This document shows positions 36,797-46,229 of a stretch of 59,105 bases of DNA, piece after piece (the stretch's first letter is position 1; each line of letters begins with the position of its first letter). Source of the stretch: Thermodesulfovibrionales bacterium (GTDB lineage Bacteria; Nitrospirota; Thermodesulfovibrionia; Thermodesulfovibrionales; Dissulfurispiraceae); contig JAGUWD010000031.1 in the NCBI GenBank assembly GCA_020062545.1, positions 1 through 59,105 on the forward strand, written 5' to 3'. The translations under genes and the position numbers were made by a program. Under the pieces are notes generated by a model, which saw nothing but the letters and a program-made list of their open reading frames with translations, did no database searches and was not told the origin of the DNA.

Positions 36797-38259
36797 CAAA
36801 CACTGCTATAAACACTGCCGGAAAATTATTGTCATTTATATTACAGCTATTTATCATCACATATCTGATAAAAAGCCTCGGTAAAGATAATTATGGGATT
36901 GTGGTCCTCGCACTTGCACTTATTGGAAATTCGAATCTTCTTGAGGCAGGATTTGGCTTATCTGTCACTAAATATGTTGCCGAATACAAGGCAAAAGACG
37001 ACCGGAGACGACTCCTTGAAATATTCAATACCAATTTTATCGTTATTACAACCCTTGCCTTATTTTTTTGTTTTGTTGTTCTTGTTATAAACGAATATTT
37101 CCTCGATAAAATATTTGCAATTCCATATGAAATGATAGCTTCGACAAAAAATCTAATAAGAATTTTGATTTTGCTTTCTTTAATAGAATTCTGGTCTGTC
37201 GCCATTGTACGTACTGCTGAGGGATTGCAGCAATATCTTGTTTTAAGAATGGCAGAGTTATCTAAATGGTTTCTGAGGGCGATATTTATTGTTATAGCAA
37301 TTAAGGGCGGCTACGGACTTTCTGGTATAGGAGCTGCCTATCTTTTTGCAGGTATTGTTAATTTAATCGTTCTCTATCTTTTTATCGTTATTAGAATTCC
37401 GGATCTTAAATTAGATTTACGTCTCAGTACTATGGAGGCATTTAAGCTGCTTTTTGGCTTTAGCATATGGATATTTTTATCAAAAATATTTGCATTTATT
37501 TCATACAGAATCGATACCATTGTGATAGGGATTTTTCTTCCGCCTGTAAATCTTACATATTATAATGTTGCCTTCAAGATATATGAATTACTGCGGTTTG
37601 GCTTTTCTTTAATAGCATCAACATTAGTGCCTGTGACCTCTGAGCTAAATTCTTTGATGGATAAGCAGAAACTTTCCCTGCTTTTTAAAAAGGCATCCAA
37701 ATACACGGTTATGCTTATGTATCCGATACTGATTTTTTGTTTTTTCTATGCCGGAGAAATTATAAAACTCTGGGTTGGAAGCAGTTTTAATACTTCGGCT
37801 TTATTAACCCAACTATTCATTGCCTCCTTATTTATTACGGCACTTATTTCGAGCGGGGCAGAAATGATGGTAGGACTTAACAGGGTTAAAGAGCTTGCAA
37901 TATATGCAGGGGTCGGTTCGATTGTTAACCTGATAATAAGTATTGCGCTTATAAGAACAATAGGGGTGCCGGGAGTTGTGATTGGAACACTTATAGGTTC
38001 TTTTATAGTAGCCATATGTTATCTGCACAAAATACTCAAGAGCTTTAATATTGGTGTCGTTCCGTTTTTTAAGGATGTATTTATTAAGCCGCTTATTTTA
38101 ACAGCAATTATGATTGTTCTGTTTTTATTTACCAACAACTTGTATATTGGGCTCATATATGTAATATGCTGTTTTTTGTTTGCTTTTAATTTTATGATTG
38201 ATGCGGACGACAAAAGAGCAGTTTTAAAACTTATTAAGATGGAAAAAGCAACAGCCTGA
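36775..38259 (+). CDS. wzx: Polysaccharide flippase (Wzx-type, MATE/MOP superfamily)
   Basis: This is a 494-residue membrane protein from ATG 36775; an in-frame TTG at 36745 lies inside the previous gene and is less likely. About 13-14 hydrophobic helices are visible, beginning NTAINTAGKLLSFILQLFII. LGKDNYGIVVLALA is the usual O-antigen flippase N-terminal motif. It would move the lipid-linked repeat unit across the inner membrane. Together with the glycosylphosphotransferase at 46230 it defines a Wzx/Wzy-type assembly route. Confidence 0.87.
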   Translation: MLRKRILTNTAINTAGKLLSFILQLFIITYLIKSLGKDNYGIVVLALALIGNSNLLEAGFGLSVTKYVAEYKAKDDRRRLLEIFNTNFIVITTLALFFCFVVLVINEYFLDKIFAIPYEMIASTKNLIRILILLSLIEFWSVAIVRTAEGLQQYLVLRMAELSKWFLRAIFIVIAIKGGYGLSGIGAAYLFAGIVNLIVLYLFIVIRIPDLKLDLRLSTMEAFKLLFGFSIWIFLSKIFAFISYRIDTIVIGIFLPPVNLTYYNVAFKIYELLRFGFSLIASTLVPVTSELNSLMDKQKLSLLFKKASKYTVMLMYPILIFCFFYAGEIIKLWVGSSFNTSALLTQLFIASLFITALISSGAEMMVGLNRVKELAIYAGVGSIVNLIISIALIRTIGVPGVVIGTLIGSFIVAICYLHKILKSFNIGVVPFFKDVFIKPLILTAIMIVLFLFTNNLYIGLIYVICCFLFAFNFMIDADDKRAVLKLIKMEKATA

Positions 38260-38270
38260 CGATTAAAAAA

Positions 38271-40820
38271 ATGACACCGGATACTTTGAAAGAATCGAAT
38301 CATATATTTTATGGAATACTATTTTATTACTCTATAACCTATATTTTTTTCTTCTGGAGAATTGACAGCTTTGCAAAAGACTTAATAATAGCTCCTCTAT
38401 TTTTCATGGTTCCAACAGGTTTTGGATTGCTTTTATTTTCTATTTTTAAAATGCATAAAAAGCTTCTCAAGTTTTTAACGGCAACTCAGGTTGCTTTAAC
38501 CGCATCTTTTTTAGGTTTTGTTTTCATTACTTTACTATATATGCAGTTAAACGTTATGCAATCCTTGCCGAGTGTTTTCCCTTTTCTTTATCCTGCCTTA
38601 AACTTATTATCTTTGCATGGATTTTATAACACAAGAGAAATACTACAGATTAACGATACATTTAAATCTTCTTTAAAAACAATTGCAATCCTGTCTCCTT
38701 TATTTTTTATCACATATTACTTTCATTTCGTCCACTTTTCACCATTCCCCCTAAGGGATATTTTTCAGGATGTGCACTTTATGAAGGGGGCATTGGAGCT
38801 TTCAAAACATTATATTATTAATATTGCTACAGGCGACAGTTATATTCCTCTACTACAAGTCAATTGGGGAGTTTTAAATTATTTTTATAATTATAATTTA
38901 ATTAATTCACAGTGGATATTGCCAATTTATGCATTCTTTTTTAATTATCTATGCTTAAAATGTTTTTATTCATCCATCATTAAAGACAGATTTATACTTA
39001 CTTTTGCACTCGGATTTGCAATAATTTTTCCTGTTCAAATTTTTGCTGTTCAGAACCACTACTTCATGATATCATTTGCTCTGCTTCTATTCTCAATCCT
39101 GGTAAATAAAAATAAAGATTGTACAAAGGCAATGCCTGTTGCTTTGGAATTGATTTGGTTAAGCGTTCTATTTTTAATGTTATATTTTAGCAGGAAAATC
39201 CCATCTGCCTCGGAAACATTTTTCCCATATTTATTCTATTATTTTATTTTTATGCTATCTATATCGTTTTTCAATTTGAACAAGCTTTTGCCAGTTGCAT
39301 TTGTAATATTAATGTTATTTATTTCTCCTACGATCCACAGGTCAGCAGCTATGCTCATACCTCTTATCTTAGTGCTCTATGTAATATATTTTCTAAATTT
39401 TCAATGGCTGACAATAAATAATGATCGAATAAAATATTCTTTTTTTAAAAAGTTAATCAAATATGGCATTATATGTATATCATTGGGTATTTTAGTCGGA
39501 TTTTTGATTGCTGAAAATTGGCCATCTGCAAATACATTTGTTAAAAGTTTTAGTGATCCAATTTATTTTCTGATGGGTGGAGACGGTGATTACTATCCAA
39601 TAGGATTTATAGGCATTATGTCAGAATGGTTTAGAATCGCATCACCGGTAGTATATGTATTATTTCTGCTTCTATCTATAACGATTTTTGTCAAGGTTAA
39701 AGCAGGGCATATAACTGGGTTAATCGAAAGCGATATTAGTTATATTAATTTTTATTTTATTTCTATCCTTTTTCTATCAGTAGTCTTTTTCGCTCCCATA
39801 CCACATATGCATAGAGTTATCCCATTTATTACCGTTATATTTTTCTTATGTATGGCGTATATGCTAAAAAAAATATATCAAGATATTTATTTGAATGGTG
39901 ATACCCGTGCAGCAAAGATTATAATTCCGATTGTTATTCTTACTTACACATTAATAGCAAAGTATATATATGATATGCCATGGAAATATGAATATACTGG
40001 GAAACCGCCATATCTGTCCGAGCTTTTCCCTATTCCAGAAATTGGAGTTGTTATTATACTATTATCACTTTTTTTTCTAATGAGAACCCATAAAAAAAAA
40101 TCTTATATTGCGTGGTCTATGGTAGTTGTTATAATAATTTCAGGTGCTGCTATTGACAGATTTAAAATGGTGACTAAATTATATGAGAACTCATATGGCA
40201 ATGATTTTCCGGAACCGAAAGTGATATCACATTATTCAATAGTAGAATTTAATGCTGCTAAGCATTTGGGAAGCCTTATAGATCGTTCAGGGTCTAAGTT
40301 ATGGGTGATGATTTCAGATCCTTACACACTTGGTATTTTTGAGGCAGTAACAGGCACTAATGGATTTTATACATTCAGCAACTTGGGTGTTATGAAAAAG
40401 GAGTATAAAGAGAAACTTAAAGTAATTTTTAGAAATATTTTCCCCCCGTTAAAAGATTTTTCTACTAAATCAACAATAAATATTGATAAAAATAAAATAA
40501 AAAATACGTTGCTCCTGTTAACAGATTTTTATGAAAAAAATATTGGGGCTATGCCGGAAGCTCAGTATTTTCTATACAGTCGTTTTGGCCAACAGTTAAA
40601 TGCAGACTTTTTTAATAAACAATTAGTATGGATAGTGAATGAAAAGACCATTAAATGGGCATATGAGGATGTGGGTTATTATCCACAGAACAACAAGATT
40701 CCCAATGCGTATATCAAAGATTATATTTTGCCATATTTTAATGTTATATTAAACTATGATAATCGCATATTTGCCCTTACATTAAAACCATCTATTGAGT
40801 CTACAGCTATTATGTACTGA
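38271..40820 (+). CDS. Large multi-pass membrane protein, candidate polymerase or GT-C transferase
   Basis: This is an 849-residue protein with a dozen or more hydrophobic helices through about residue 620 and a soluble C-terminal region of about 220 residues (from about 630: KMVTKLYENSYGNDFPEPK onward). It is extremely AT-rich in codon use, more so than its neighbours. No clear sequence motif identifies it. Position just after the flippase makes it a candidate Wzy polymerase, although it is about twice the normal Wzy size; a GT-C glycosyltransferase is the alternative. ATG 38271 lacks a strong ribosome binding site. Confidence 0.55.
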   Translation: MTPDTLKESNHIFYGILFYYSITYIFFFWRIDSFAKDLIIAPLFFMVPTGFGLLLFSIFKMHKKLLKFLTATQVALTASFLGFVFITLLYMQLNVMQSLPSVFPFLYPALNLLSLHGFYNTREILQINDTFKSSLKTIAILSPLFFITYYFHFVHFSPFPLRDIFQDVHFMKGALELSKHYIINIATGDSYIPLLQVNWGVLNYFYNYNLINSQWILPIYAFFFNYLCLKCFYSSIIKDRFILTFALGFAIIFPVQIFAVQNHYFMISFALLLFSILVNKNKDCTKAMPVALELIWLSVLFLMLYFSRKIPSASETFFPYLFYYFIFMLSISFFNLNKLLPVAFVILMLFISPTIHRSAAMLIPLILVLYVIYFLNFQWLTINNDRIKYSFFKKLIKYGIICISLGILVGFLIAENWPSANTFVKSFSDPIYFLMGGDGDYYPIGFIGIMSEWFRIASPVVYVLFLLLSITIFVKVKAGHITGLIESDISYINFYFISILFLSVVFFAPIPHMHRVIPFITVIFFLCMAYMLKKIYQDIYLNGDTRAAKIIIPIVILTYTLIAKYIYDMPWKYEYTGKPPYLSELFPIPEIGVVIILLSLFFLMRTHKKKSYIAWSMVVVIIISGAAIDRFKMVTKLYENSYGNDFPEPKVISHYSIVEFNAAKHLGSLIDRSGSKLWVMISDPYTLGIFEAVTGTNGFYTFSNLGVMKKEYKEKLKVIFRNIFPPLKDFSTKSTINIDKNKIKNTLLLLTDFYEKNIGAMPEAQYFLYSRFGQQLNADFFNKQLVWIVNEKTIKWAYEDVGYYPQNNKIPNAYIKDYILPYFNVILNYDNRIFALTLKPSIESTAIMY

Positions 40821-40850
40821 CTTTTTCTCACGAAAGACTCCAAACTTATA

Positions 40851-42272
40851 ATGAATACAAAAAACTTTGACATCCTTTTTTCAATAATTACACTGCCGGA
40901 AGTGGATTTTTTGGCCTATATGGCAGAAAGGCTTATCGAGAAAGGCAATAAGATAGGTTTTATTTTATTTCATGAAGCAGGGGCTGAAAAGTTGGAAAGG
41001 ATGGGCATCCCATTTTTTAATATACATGCATTAAGAGAGGGTGTCCCGTATGCTCCGCTCAGCGATAGTAAACTTGAAGATTTCAGGATAGAATTCGGTA
41101 TAGAAAATTTGAGGCACTTGTTTATCCACGAAAAACTGGGATATAACCGCAGAGACGAAAGAAAACTCCTCAACAAAGCGGTCCATTACTTGCAAATTCT
41201 GGATAAGATATTCACGGAAAACAATGTGAAATGCGTTGTCCAGGAGCTTGGAGGCTTCAGTTCAAACCAGTGCGTGTATTATGCAGCGAGGAAGAACAGC
41301 ATAGATCATGTATTTTATGAGCCGGCTGCGTTTTCTAAAAGGATAGTATTCAATCTGAACAGCTATTATTCCGATATCCCTACGAAAATAATGAACGCAA
41401 TGCCAGATAATGAAGTGCTAAAAGAAGTGGAGTCTTATCTAAAAAAATATCTTGATAGTAAAAATATGGTCGTGCCGTTTAAAGATAAACACTCATTTGC
41501 GGATATGAAATTGAAAAAAATATTTAATATCGAAAATGTCAGGCGGCTTAAAAGAAAACTCTTACATAAATATATCCATAAAAAGAAGGAAGAATATGAT
41601 GAGATAGGGTGGGTTGTAAAATACAGCTTTATAAAACTTATGCGCAGGATTCTGTTTGGCTCTTATTACAGAAAGCCAGATTGCAACGATAAATACATAT
41701 ACTTTCCATTTCATGTTCCTCATGACGTTCAGTTGACGAGCAGGTCGAGGCTGTTTTATTTTCAAGAAGGATTTGTCGAGTATTTATCGCGTATAATACC
41801 ATATGGATATAAGCTTTATATAAAGGAGCATCCAGCATCAGTTGGTGGACATTCATTTGCTGTGTTGAAAGGCATTTTGAAGCAACATGATAATGTAATT
41901 TTAATACATCCGGGGATTAACTCTTATGACCTGATTAAAAATGCTTCTCTTATTATAAGTGTAAATTCAAAGGTCGGTTTTGAGGCGATTATGCAGGGGA
42001 AAAAGGTTGTTGTTGTGGGTGACGCTTTTTATAAAAACAAAGGAATTACCTATGATGTTAATAATCTCGGCGAATTGGAGACCGTAATTAATTTGGCTTT
42101 AAAAAGTGAGCCGCCGACAAGTGAGGAGATAATGAGCTTTCTTATCAAGGCATATCAGTGGAGTTATCCATGCGAGCTGTTTCTGATGGAAGACAAAAAT
42201 CTTAAACAATCATTCAAATCTTTTTATTCTTACTTAAAGACAGAAAATTTTAGACAATTAAAAATCAAATAA
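40851..42272 (+). CDS. Capsule polysaccharide synthesis-like glycosyltransferase
   Basis: This is a 473-residue protein with a GT-B-like two-domain plan. The N-terminal part has LPEVDFLAYMAERLIEKGNKIG and VQELGGFSSNQCVYYAAR. The C-terminal part has IYFPFHVPHDVQLTSRS, FYFQEGFVEYLSRIIPYG, LYIKEHPASVGGH and NASLIISVNSKVGFEAIMQG. The EHP and SVNSKVGFEA elements are typical of KpsC/KpsS and related capsule synthesis transferases that use CMP-activated sugars such as Kdo or sialic acids. A role in adding a nonulosonate from this locus is plausible, but not shown. Confidence 0.75.
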   Translation: MNTKNFDILFSIITLPEVDFLAYMAERLIEKGNKIGFILFHEAGAEKLERMGIPFFNIHALREGVPYAPLSDSKLEDFRIEFGIENLRHLFIHEKLGYNRRDERKLLNKAVHYLQILDKIFTENNVKCVVQELGGFSSNQCVYYAARKNSIDHVFYEPAAFSKRIVFNLNSYYSDIPTKIMNAMPDNEVLKEVESYLKKYLDSKNMVVPFKDKHSFADMKLKKIFNIENVRRLKRKLLHKYIHKKKEEYDEIGWVVKYSFIKLMRRILFGSYYRKPDCNDKYIYFPFHVPHDVQLTSRSRLFYFQEGFVEYLSRIIPYGYKLYIKEHPASVGGHSFAVLKGILKQHDNVILIHPGINSYDLIKNASLIISVNSKVGFEAIMQGKKVVVVGDAFYKNKGITYDVNNLGELETVINLALKSEPPTSEEIMSFLIKAYQWSYPCELFLMEDKNLKQSFKSFYSYLKTENFRQLKIK

Positions 42273-42293
42273 TGCTTCATTACAGGACATAAC

Positions 42294-43754
42294 ATGAAAT
42301 ACAAAAAAATATTATTTATACGCGCCAGTCTCGCAACTGCATGGGTTGGAGCCGTAAGCCCCCCGATAGGAATAGCCTATCTCGTGGAAGCACTAAAGGA
42401 GCATGGGTGTGAATGTAAAACTATCGATACCGCGCTTGGATATTCACCAGATACGCTCTATCAGAATATCCGGAACTTTCAGCCCGATGTTATCGGCATA
42501 AGCATGCTTACTTATAAATACAAAGACACATACAGTATGGCGGAAGACATAAAGGCGCATTTCCCAGACATTCCGATAATTGTTGGAGGAGCGCATGTAT
42601 CTACTTTAAGGGAAAATGTACTTGAATCGTGTAATGCATTTGATTATGGTTTTGTGAGAGAGGCCGAGGAGTCTCTCTTAGAGTTTTGTCAGGGGAAAGC
42701 GCCTTCGCAGATTAAAGGCGTCCTTCATCGGGATAACGGCCATGTAGTCTATACAGGAGACAGGGATTATATCAAAGATCTGGATTCTGTACTATGGCCC
42801 AAGGATTACGGAATAGACCTGAACAGTTATTTATCAAAAGAAATTCTGATTTTGTCCTCGAGGGGATGCCCTCACACATGCATTTTTTGTCCGGTCTCTC
42901 TTGCTATAGGAAGAAAGCTGAGGGTCAGAAGCCCGCAAAGCGTTGTCGACGAAATGGAGTACTGGTATAGAGCAGGCTATAGAAGATTTGCAATGCTTGA
43001 TGACAATTTTACCTTTTATAAAGAAAGGACGATTGCGATCTGCGATGAGATTAAAAGAAGGGGGCTTAACAATATCATCATTAGATGCGGCAATGGCATC
43101 AGAGCCGATAGGGTAGACAGGGAAGTGCTTGAAAGGATGAAAGATGTAGGATTTACTTATGTTAGTTACAGAGTAGAAAGCGGCAATAACAGAATACTGA
43201 AAACCCTGAAGAAAGGCGAAACGATAGAACAGATAGAAGAAGCAGTCAAGACATCTATCGAATTGGGATTTGATGTAACCTTATTTTTTGTTGTGGGCTC
43301 ACCCGGAGAAACCATAGAAGATGTGGAAGACTCTATCAGGGTCAGTTTAAAATATTCAGTTATGGATGTACGTTTTTATAATCTGATTCCCTATCCCGGC
43401 ACCGAACTTTTTGAGTGGGTCAGGAGTAATAATTATTTTGTCAAACAGCCCGAAGATTACCTCAACGATGCATCAGGATTCTCTACTTATCCTGTTTTCG
43501 AGACACCTGAACTGCCATATCAAACACGAATTAAACTTATGGAGAAGCTGGATAATGTCACCAAAAAAGTCAGGAAAAACGCTATCCGTAACAAGTTAAA
43601 AGCTATGGGCATGGCTGGTACCGTTGCATATTATCTGTTAGGCGATATATATGTAAGTGATTCTTTTCAGGCGTTAATCAGACAGAATAAGACCATCAGA
43701 CGCGTTTTGGATGCTGCATATTCAAGGATTAGAAGAAAAGAGAGAAGCAGATGA
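42294..43754 (+). CDS. B12-binding-domain radical SAM protein
   Basis: This is a 486-residue protein. The cobalamin-binding-like N-terminal domain reads VSPPIGIAYLVEALKEHG, VIGISMLTYKY, IPIIVGGAHVSTLREN and FDYGFVREAEESL. The radical SAM core has LSSRGCPHTCIFCPVSLA and FAMLDDNFTFYKERT, then VSYRVESGNNRIL and FFVVGSPGETIEDVE. It is coupled to a second, related enzyme by a 4-base overlap. The pair probably carries out sequential carbon-centred modifications of a lipid or sugar; the substrate is unknown. Confidence 0.85.
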   Translation: MKYKKILFIRASLATAWVGAVSPPIGIAYLVEALKEHGCECKTIDTALGYSPDTLYQNIRNFQPDVIGISMLTYKYKDTYSMAEDIKAHFPDIPIIVGGAHVSTLRENVLESCNAFDYGFVREAEESLLEFCQGKAPSQIKGVLHRDNGHVVYTGDRDYIKDLDSVLWPKDYGIDLNSYLSKEILILSSRGCPHTCIFCPVSLAIGRKLRVRSPQSVVDEMEYWYRAGYRRFAMLDDNFTFYKERTIAICDEIKRRGLNNIIIRCGNGIRADRVDREVLERMKDVGFTYVSYRVESGNNRILKTLKKGETIEQIEEAVKTSIELGFDVTLFFVVGSPGETIEDVEDSIRVSLKYSVMDVRFYNLIPYPGTELFEWVRSNNYFVKQPEDYLNDASGFSTYPVFETPELPYQTRIKLMEKLDNVTKKVRKNAIRNKLKAMGMAGTVAYYLLGDIYVSDSFQALIRQNKTIRRVLDAAYSRIRRKERSR

Positions 43755-45238
43755 GAGTTATAATGCTGAATCCGCCATTTCTCCCACGCTTCAGTAGGGA
43801 ATCCCGTTCTCCTGCTGTAGCCAAAAGCGGCACGTTTTATTATCCCATGTGGCTTGCATATGCGACAGGTGTCCTTGAAAAAGAGGGTTTTGAGGTCAGG
43901 CTTATAGACGCACCTGCAAGAGGATATGATATTGATGATATCAAAAATGAAATAATGACTTTTTCCCCGAATTTGATTGTTATTGATACCTCCACTCCGA
44001 GCATTAAAAATGATGTCGAAGTGCTGGAGAAGATAAAGCAGATTGACAGCAATGTGTTTGCATTGCTGGTTGGACGGCACGTGTCTGCCCTTCCAGAAGA
44101 GACTATGACCATGAGCAAGGATATAGACGCTATTGCCATAGGAGAATATGATTATATAGTCCGGGACCTTGCCATTGCACTTAAAAATAAATCTGACCTG
44201 TCAAAAGTAAGAGGTCTTTTATGGAGAGACAAATTACAAAATAGACTTACAAAAAATGAGCCGATGCCGTTTATCGAAGATCTGGACAGTTTGCCATTTG
44301 TATCTTCGGTCTATAAAAGGCATTTGAATATAAACAATTACTTCTATGGACATTCACGGTACCCGATTATTACTATTGTTACAGGGCGCGGCTGCCCATA
44401 CCACTGTTTTTATTGTTGTTATCCGCAAACTATGTATGGTCATAAATTGAGATTACGAAGTCCTCGGAATGTCGCTGAAGAGTTTCGATTCATTGCGGAA
44501 AATTTTCCTGAAGTGAAAGAAATAATGATAGAAGACGACACCATGACTGTCAATAAAAACCATGCAGAGGCTATAGCCAATGCATTAGTTGCAATCGGCA
44601 ACAAAATCCCGTTTTCTGCCAACTCAAGAGCGGATATGGTAGACGTGGATGTTTTGAAAAAACTGAAAAAGGCAGGATGCAGGCTTTTTTGCGTGGGATA
44701 TGAAAGCGGAGCGCAGGAGATACTGAACAATATAAAAAAGGGATTAAACATTGAAAGGGCATTTGAATTTTCAAGGGCAACAAAAAAAGCAGGCATTATG
44801 GTGCATGGATGTTTTATGGTTGGAAATCCTGGTGAAACCAAAGAAACTCTTGAAAAAACTCTCCAGTACGCCAAAAAACTAAATCCCGATACAGCGCAAT
44901 TTTATCCTGTCATGGTATATCCGGGGACAGAAGCTTATAAATGGGCAGAAGAAAAGAATTATTTACTCACAAAGGATTATTCCAAATGGCTCACCGAGGA
45001 TGGATTGCACGCAACGGTGCTGGAGAGGCAGGACTTAAGCAGCCAATATTTGATAAATTTCTGCGACAGAGCGAGGAGAGAGTTTTATTTGAGACCAGGA
45101 TATATTGTAAGGAAAGCATTACAGAGCCTATTCAGTCTGTCAGAGCTTAAGAGAAATATGAAAGGCTTTAAAAATTTGGTTAAATTTTTATTTAAAAAGG
45201 AAAATGATAAATGTATGAGCTCAAGCCGGTGTCAGTGA
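43751..45238 (+). CDS. B12-binding-domain radical SAM protein
   Basis: This is a 495-residue protein. The N-terminal domain has MLNPPFLPRFSRESRSP, YPMWLAYATGVLEKEGF, LIVIDTSTPSIKNDVE and VGRHVSALPEETM. The radical SAM core has VTGRGCPYHCFYCCYPQTM (Cx3Cx2C with an extra adjacent cysteine), IEDDTMTVNKNHAEAI and CVGYESGAQEILNNIKKG. The PPxxPRxSRxxRSP-type N-terminus is frequent in hopanoid- and sugar-modifying B12 radical SAM enzymes. It overlaps its neighbours by 4 and 28 bases. Confidence 0.85.
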   Translation: MRVIMLNPPFLPRFSRESRSPAVAKSGTFYYPMWLAYATGVLEKEGFEVRLIDAPARGYDIDDIKNEIMTFSPNLIVIDTSTPSIKNDVEVLEKIKQIDSNVFALLVGRHVSALPEETMTMSKDIDAIAIGEYDYIVRDLAIALKNKSDLSKVRGLLWRDKLQNRLTKNEPMPFIEDLDSLPFVSSVYKRHLNINNYFYGHSRYPIITIVTGRGCPYHCFYCCYPQTMYGHKLRLRSPRNVAEEFRFIAENFPEVKEIMIEDDTMTVNKNHAEAIANALVAIGNKIPFSANSRADMVDVDVLKKLKKAGCRLFCVGYESGAQEILNNIKKGLNIERAFEFSRATKKAGIMVHGCFMVGNPGETKETLEKTLQYAKKLNPDTAQFYPVMVYPGTEAYKWAEEKNYLLTKDYSKWLTEDGLHATVLERQDLSSQYLINFCDRARREFYLRPGYIVRKALQSLFSLSELKRNMKGFKNLVKFLFKKENDKCMSSSRCQ

Positions 45239-46218
45239 TCATTCCTGCTTATAATGAAGAGAATGCCATAATTCCTTGTCTGAAAAGTCTTATGGACGGA
45301 GATTACCCTCTGAATAAACTTGAATTTATTATTGCAGACGGTGGCAGCTTTGATAGAACATTGGAGGTTTTAAGAGAATTTGCATCTGAGAATAAAGATG
45401 TTACAGTTAAAATTGTAAATAATGCATTTAAAACGCAAGGGTACGGATTAAATATTGCGATAGAAAATGCAGATATCAGAAGTGAAATTATACTCAGGGC
45501 AGACGCCCATAGCATTTATCCCAAGAATTATATACTTGATTGTGTAAAAACATTATTAAAAGTCAATGCGGATAATGCGGGAGGAGTAATGGTTCCTGTA
45601 GGCAAAACTCCTTTTCAGAAGGCGGTTGCATTCTGCATGTCGCATCCCATCGGAGTTGGAAATGCCAAGTTTCATCTGGGAGGATATTCCGGATTTGTCG
45701 ATACAGTTTATCTCGGATGTTTTAAAAAAAATATTTTTGAAAAAGTAGGACTGTTCGATCCAAGGATGACCCCAAATGAGGATGCAGAACTTAATCTGAG
45801 GATTCTAAAATCGGGAGGGAAGATATACTTAAACAGCAATATAAGAATCGAATATTTTCCCAGAAACACGATGAAAAAATTGATACTGCAATATTTCAGA
45901 TATGGTCGGGGCAGGTGCAGGACATTCAAAAAACATGGAAGGTTTACATCATTCAGACAAATAATGCCTCCTTCATGGGTGATACTAACTTTATTTTTTA
46001 TAATAGGCACAGCGTTTGTTTCAAAACTGTTTGCAATCCCGTTACTAATGTATTTATTTATTCTGCTATCTGTTTCTATAAAAGGCGTCCTTAGGAATAA
46101 GGATATAGGTATTTTGATGTCTCCTATATGTTTTATTGCGATGCACTATTCGTGGGGGGCTGGCTTTCTTATTGAACAGATGAAAGGGGATAGATTTAAG
46201 GCAACACAGTCTAATTGA
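45211..46218 (+). CDS. Glycosyltransferase family 2 with C-terminal membrane helices
   Basis: This is a 335-residue protein with a GT-A domain SVIIPAYNEENAIIPCLKSLM, FIIADGGSFDRTLEVL (DGGS), ILRADAHSIYPKNYI (DxD-like RADAH), GGYSGFVDTVYLGCFKK and NEDAELNLRIL (ED motif). Two or three hydrophobic helices lie near residues 250-310. It resembles ExoA/succinoglycan-type inner-membrane glycosyltransferases. The start at ATG 45211 lies inside the preceding gene; the GT motif begins within ten residues, which supports it. Confidence 0.85.
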   Translation: MYELKPVSVIIPAYNEENAIIPCLKSLMDGDYPLNKLEFIIADGGSFDRTLEVLREFASENKDVTVKIVNNAFKTQGYGLNIAIENADIRSEIILRADAHSIYPKNYILDCVKTLLKVNADNAGGVMVPVGKTPFQKAVAFCMSHPIGVGNAKFHLGGYSGFVDTVYLGCFKKNIFEKVGLFDPRMTPNEDAELNLRILKSGGKIYLNSNIRIEYFPRNTMKKLILQYFRYGRGRCRTFKKHGRFTSFRQIMPPSWVILTLFFIIGTAFVSKLFAIPLLMYLFILLSVSIKGVLRNKDIGILMSPICFIAMHYSWGAGFLIEQMKGDRFKATQSN

Positions 46219-46229
46219 GCTTGTAAATT

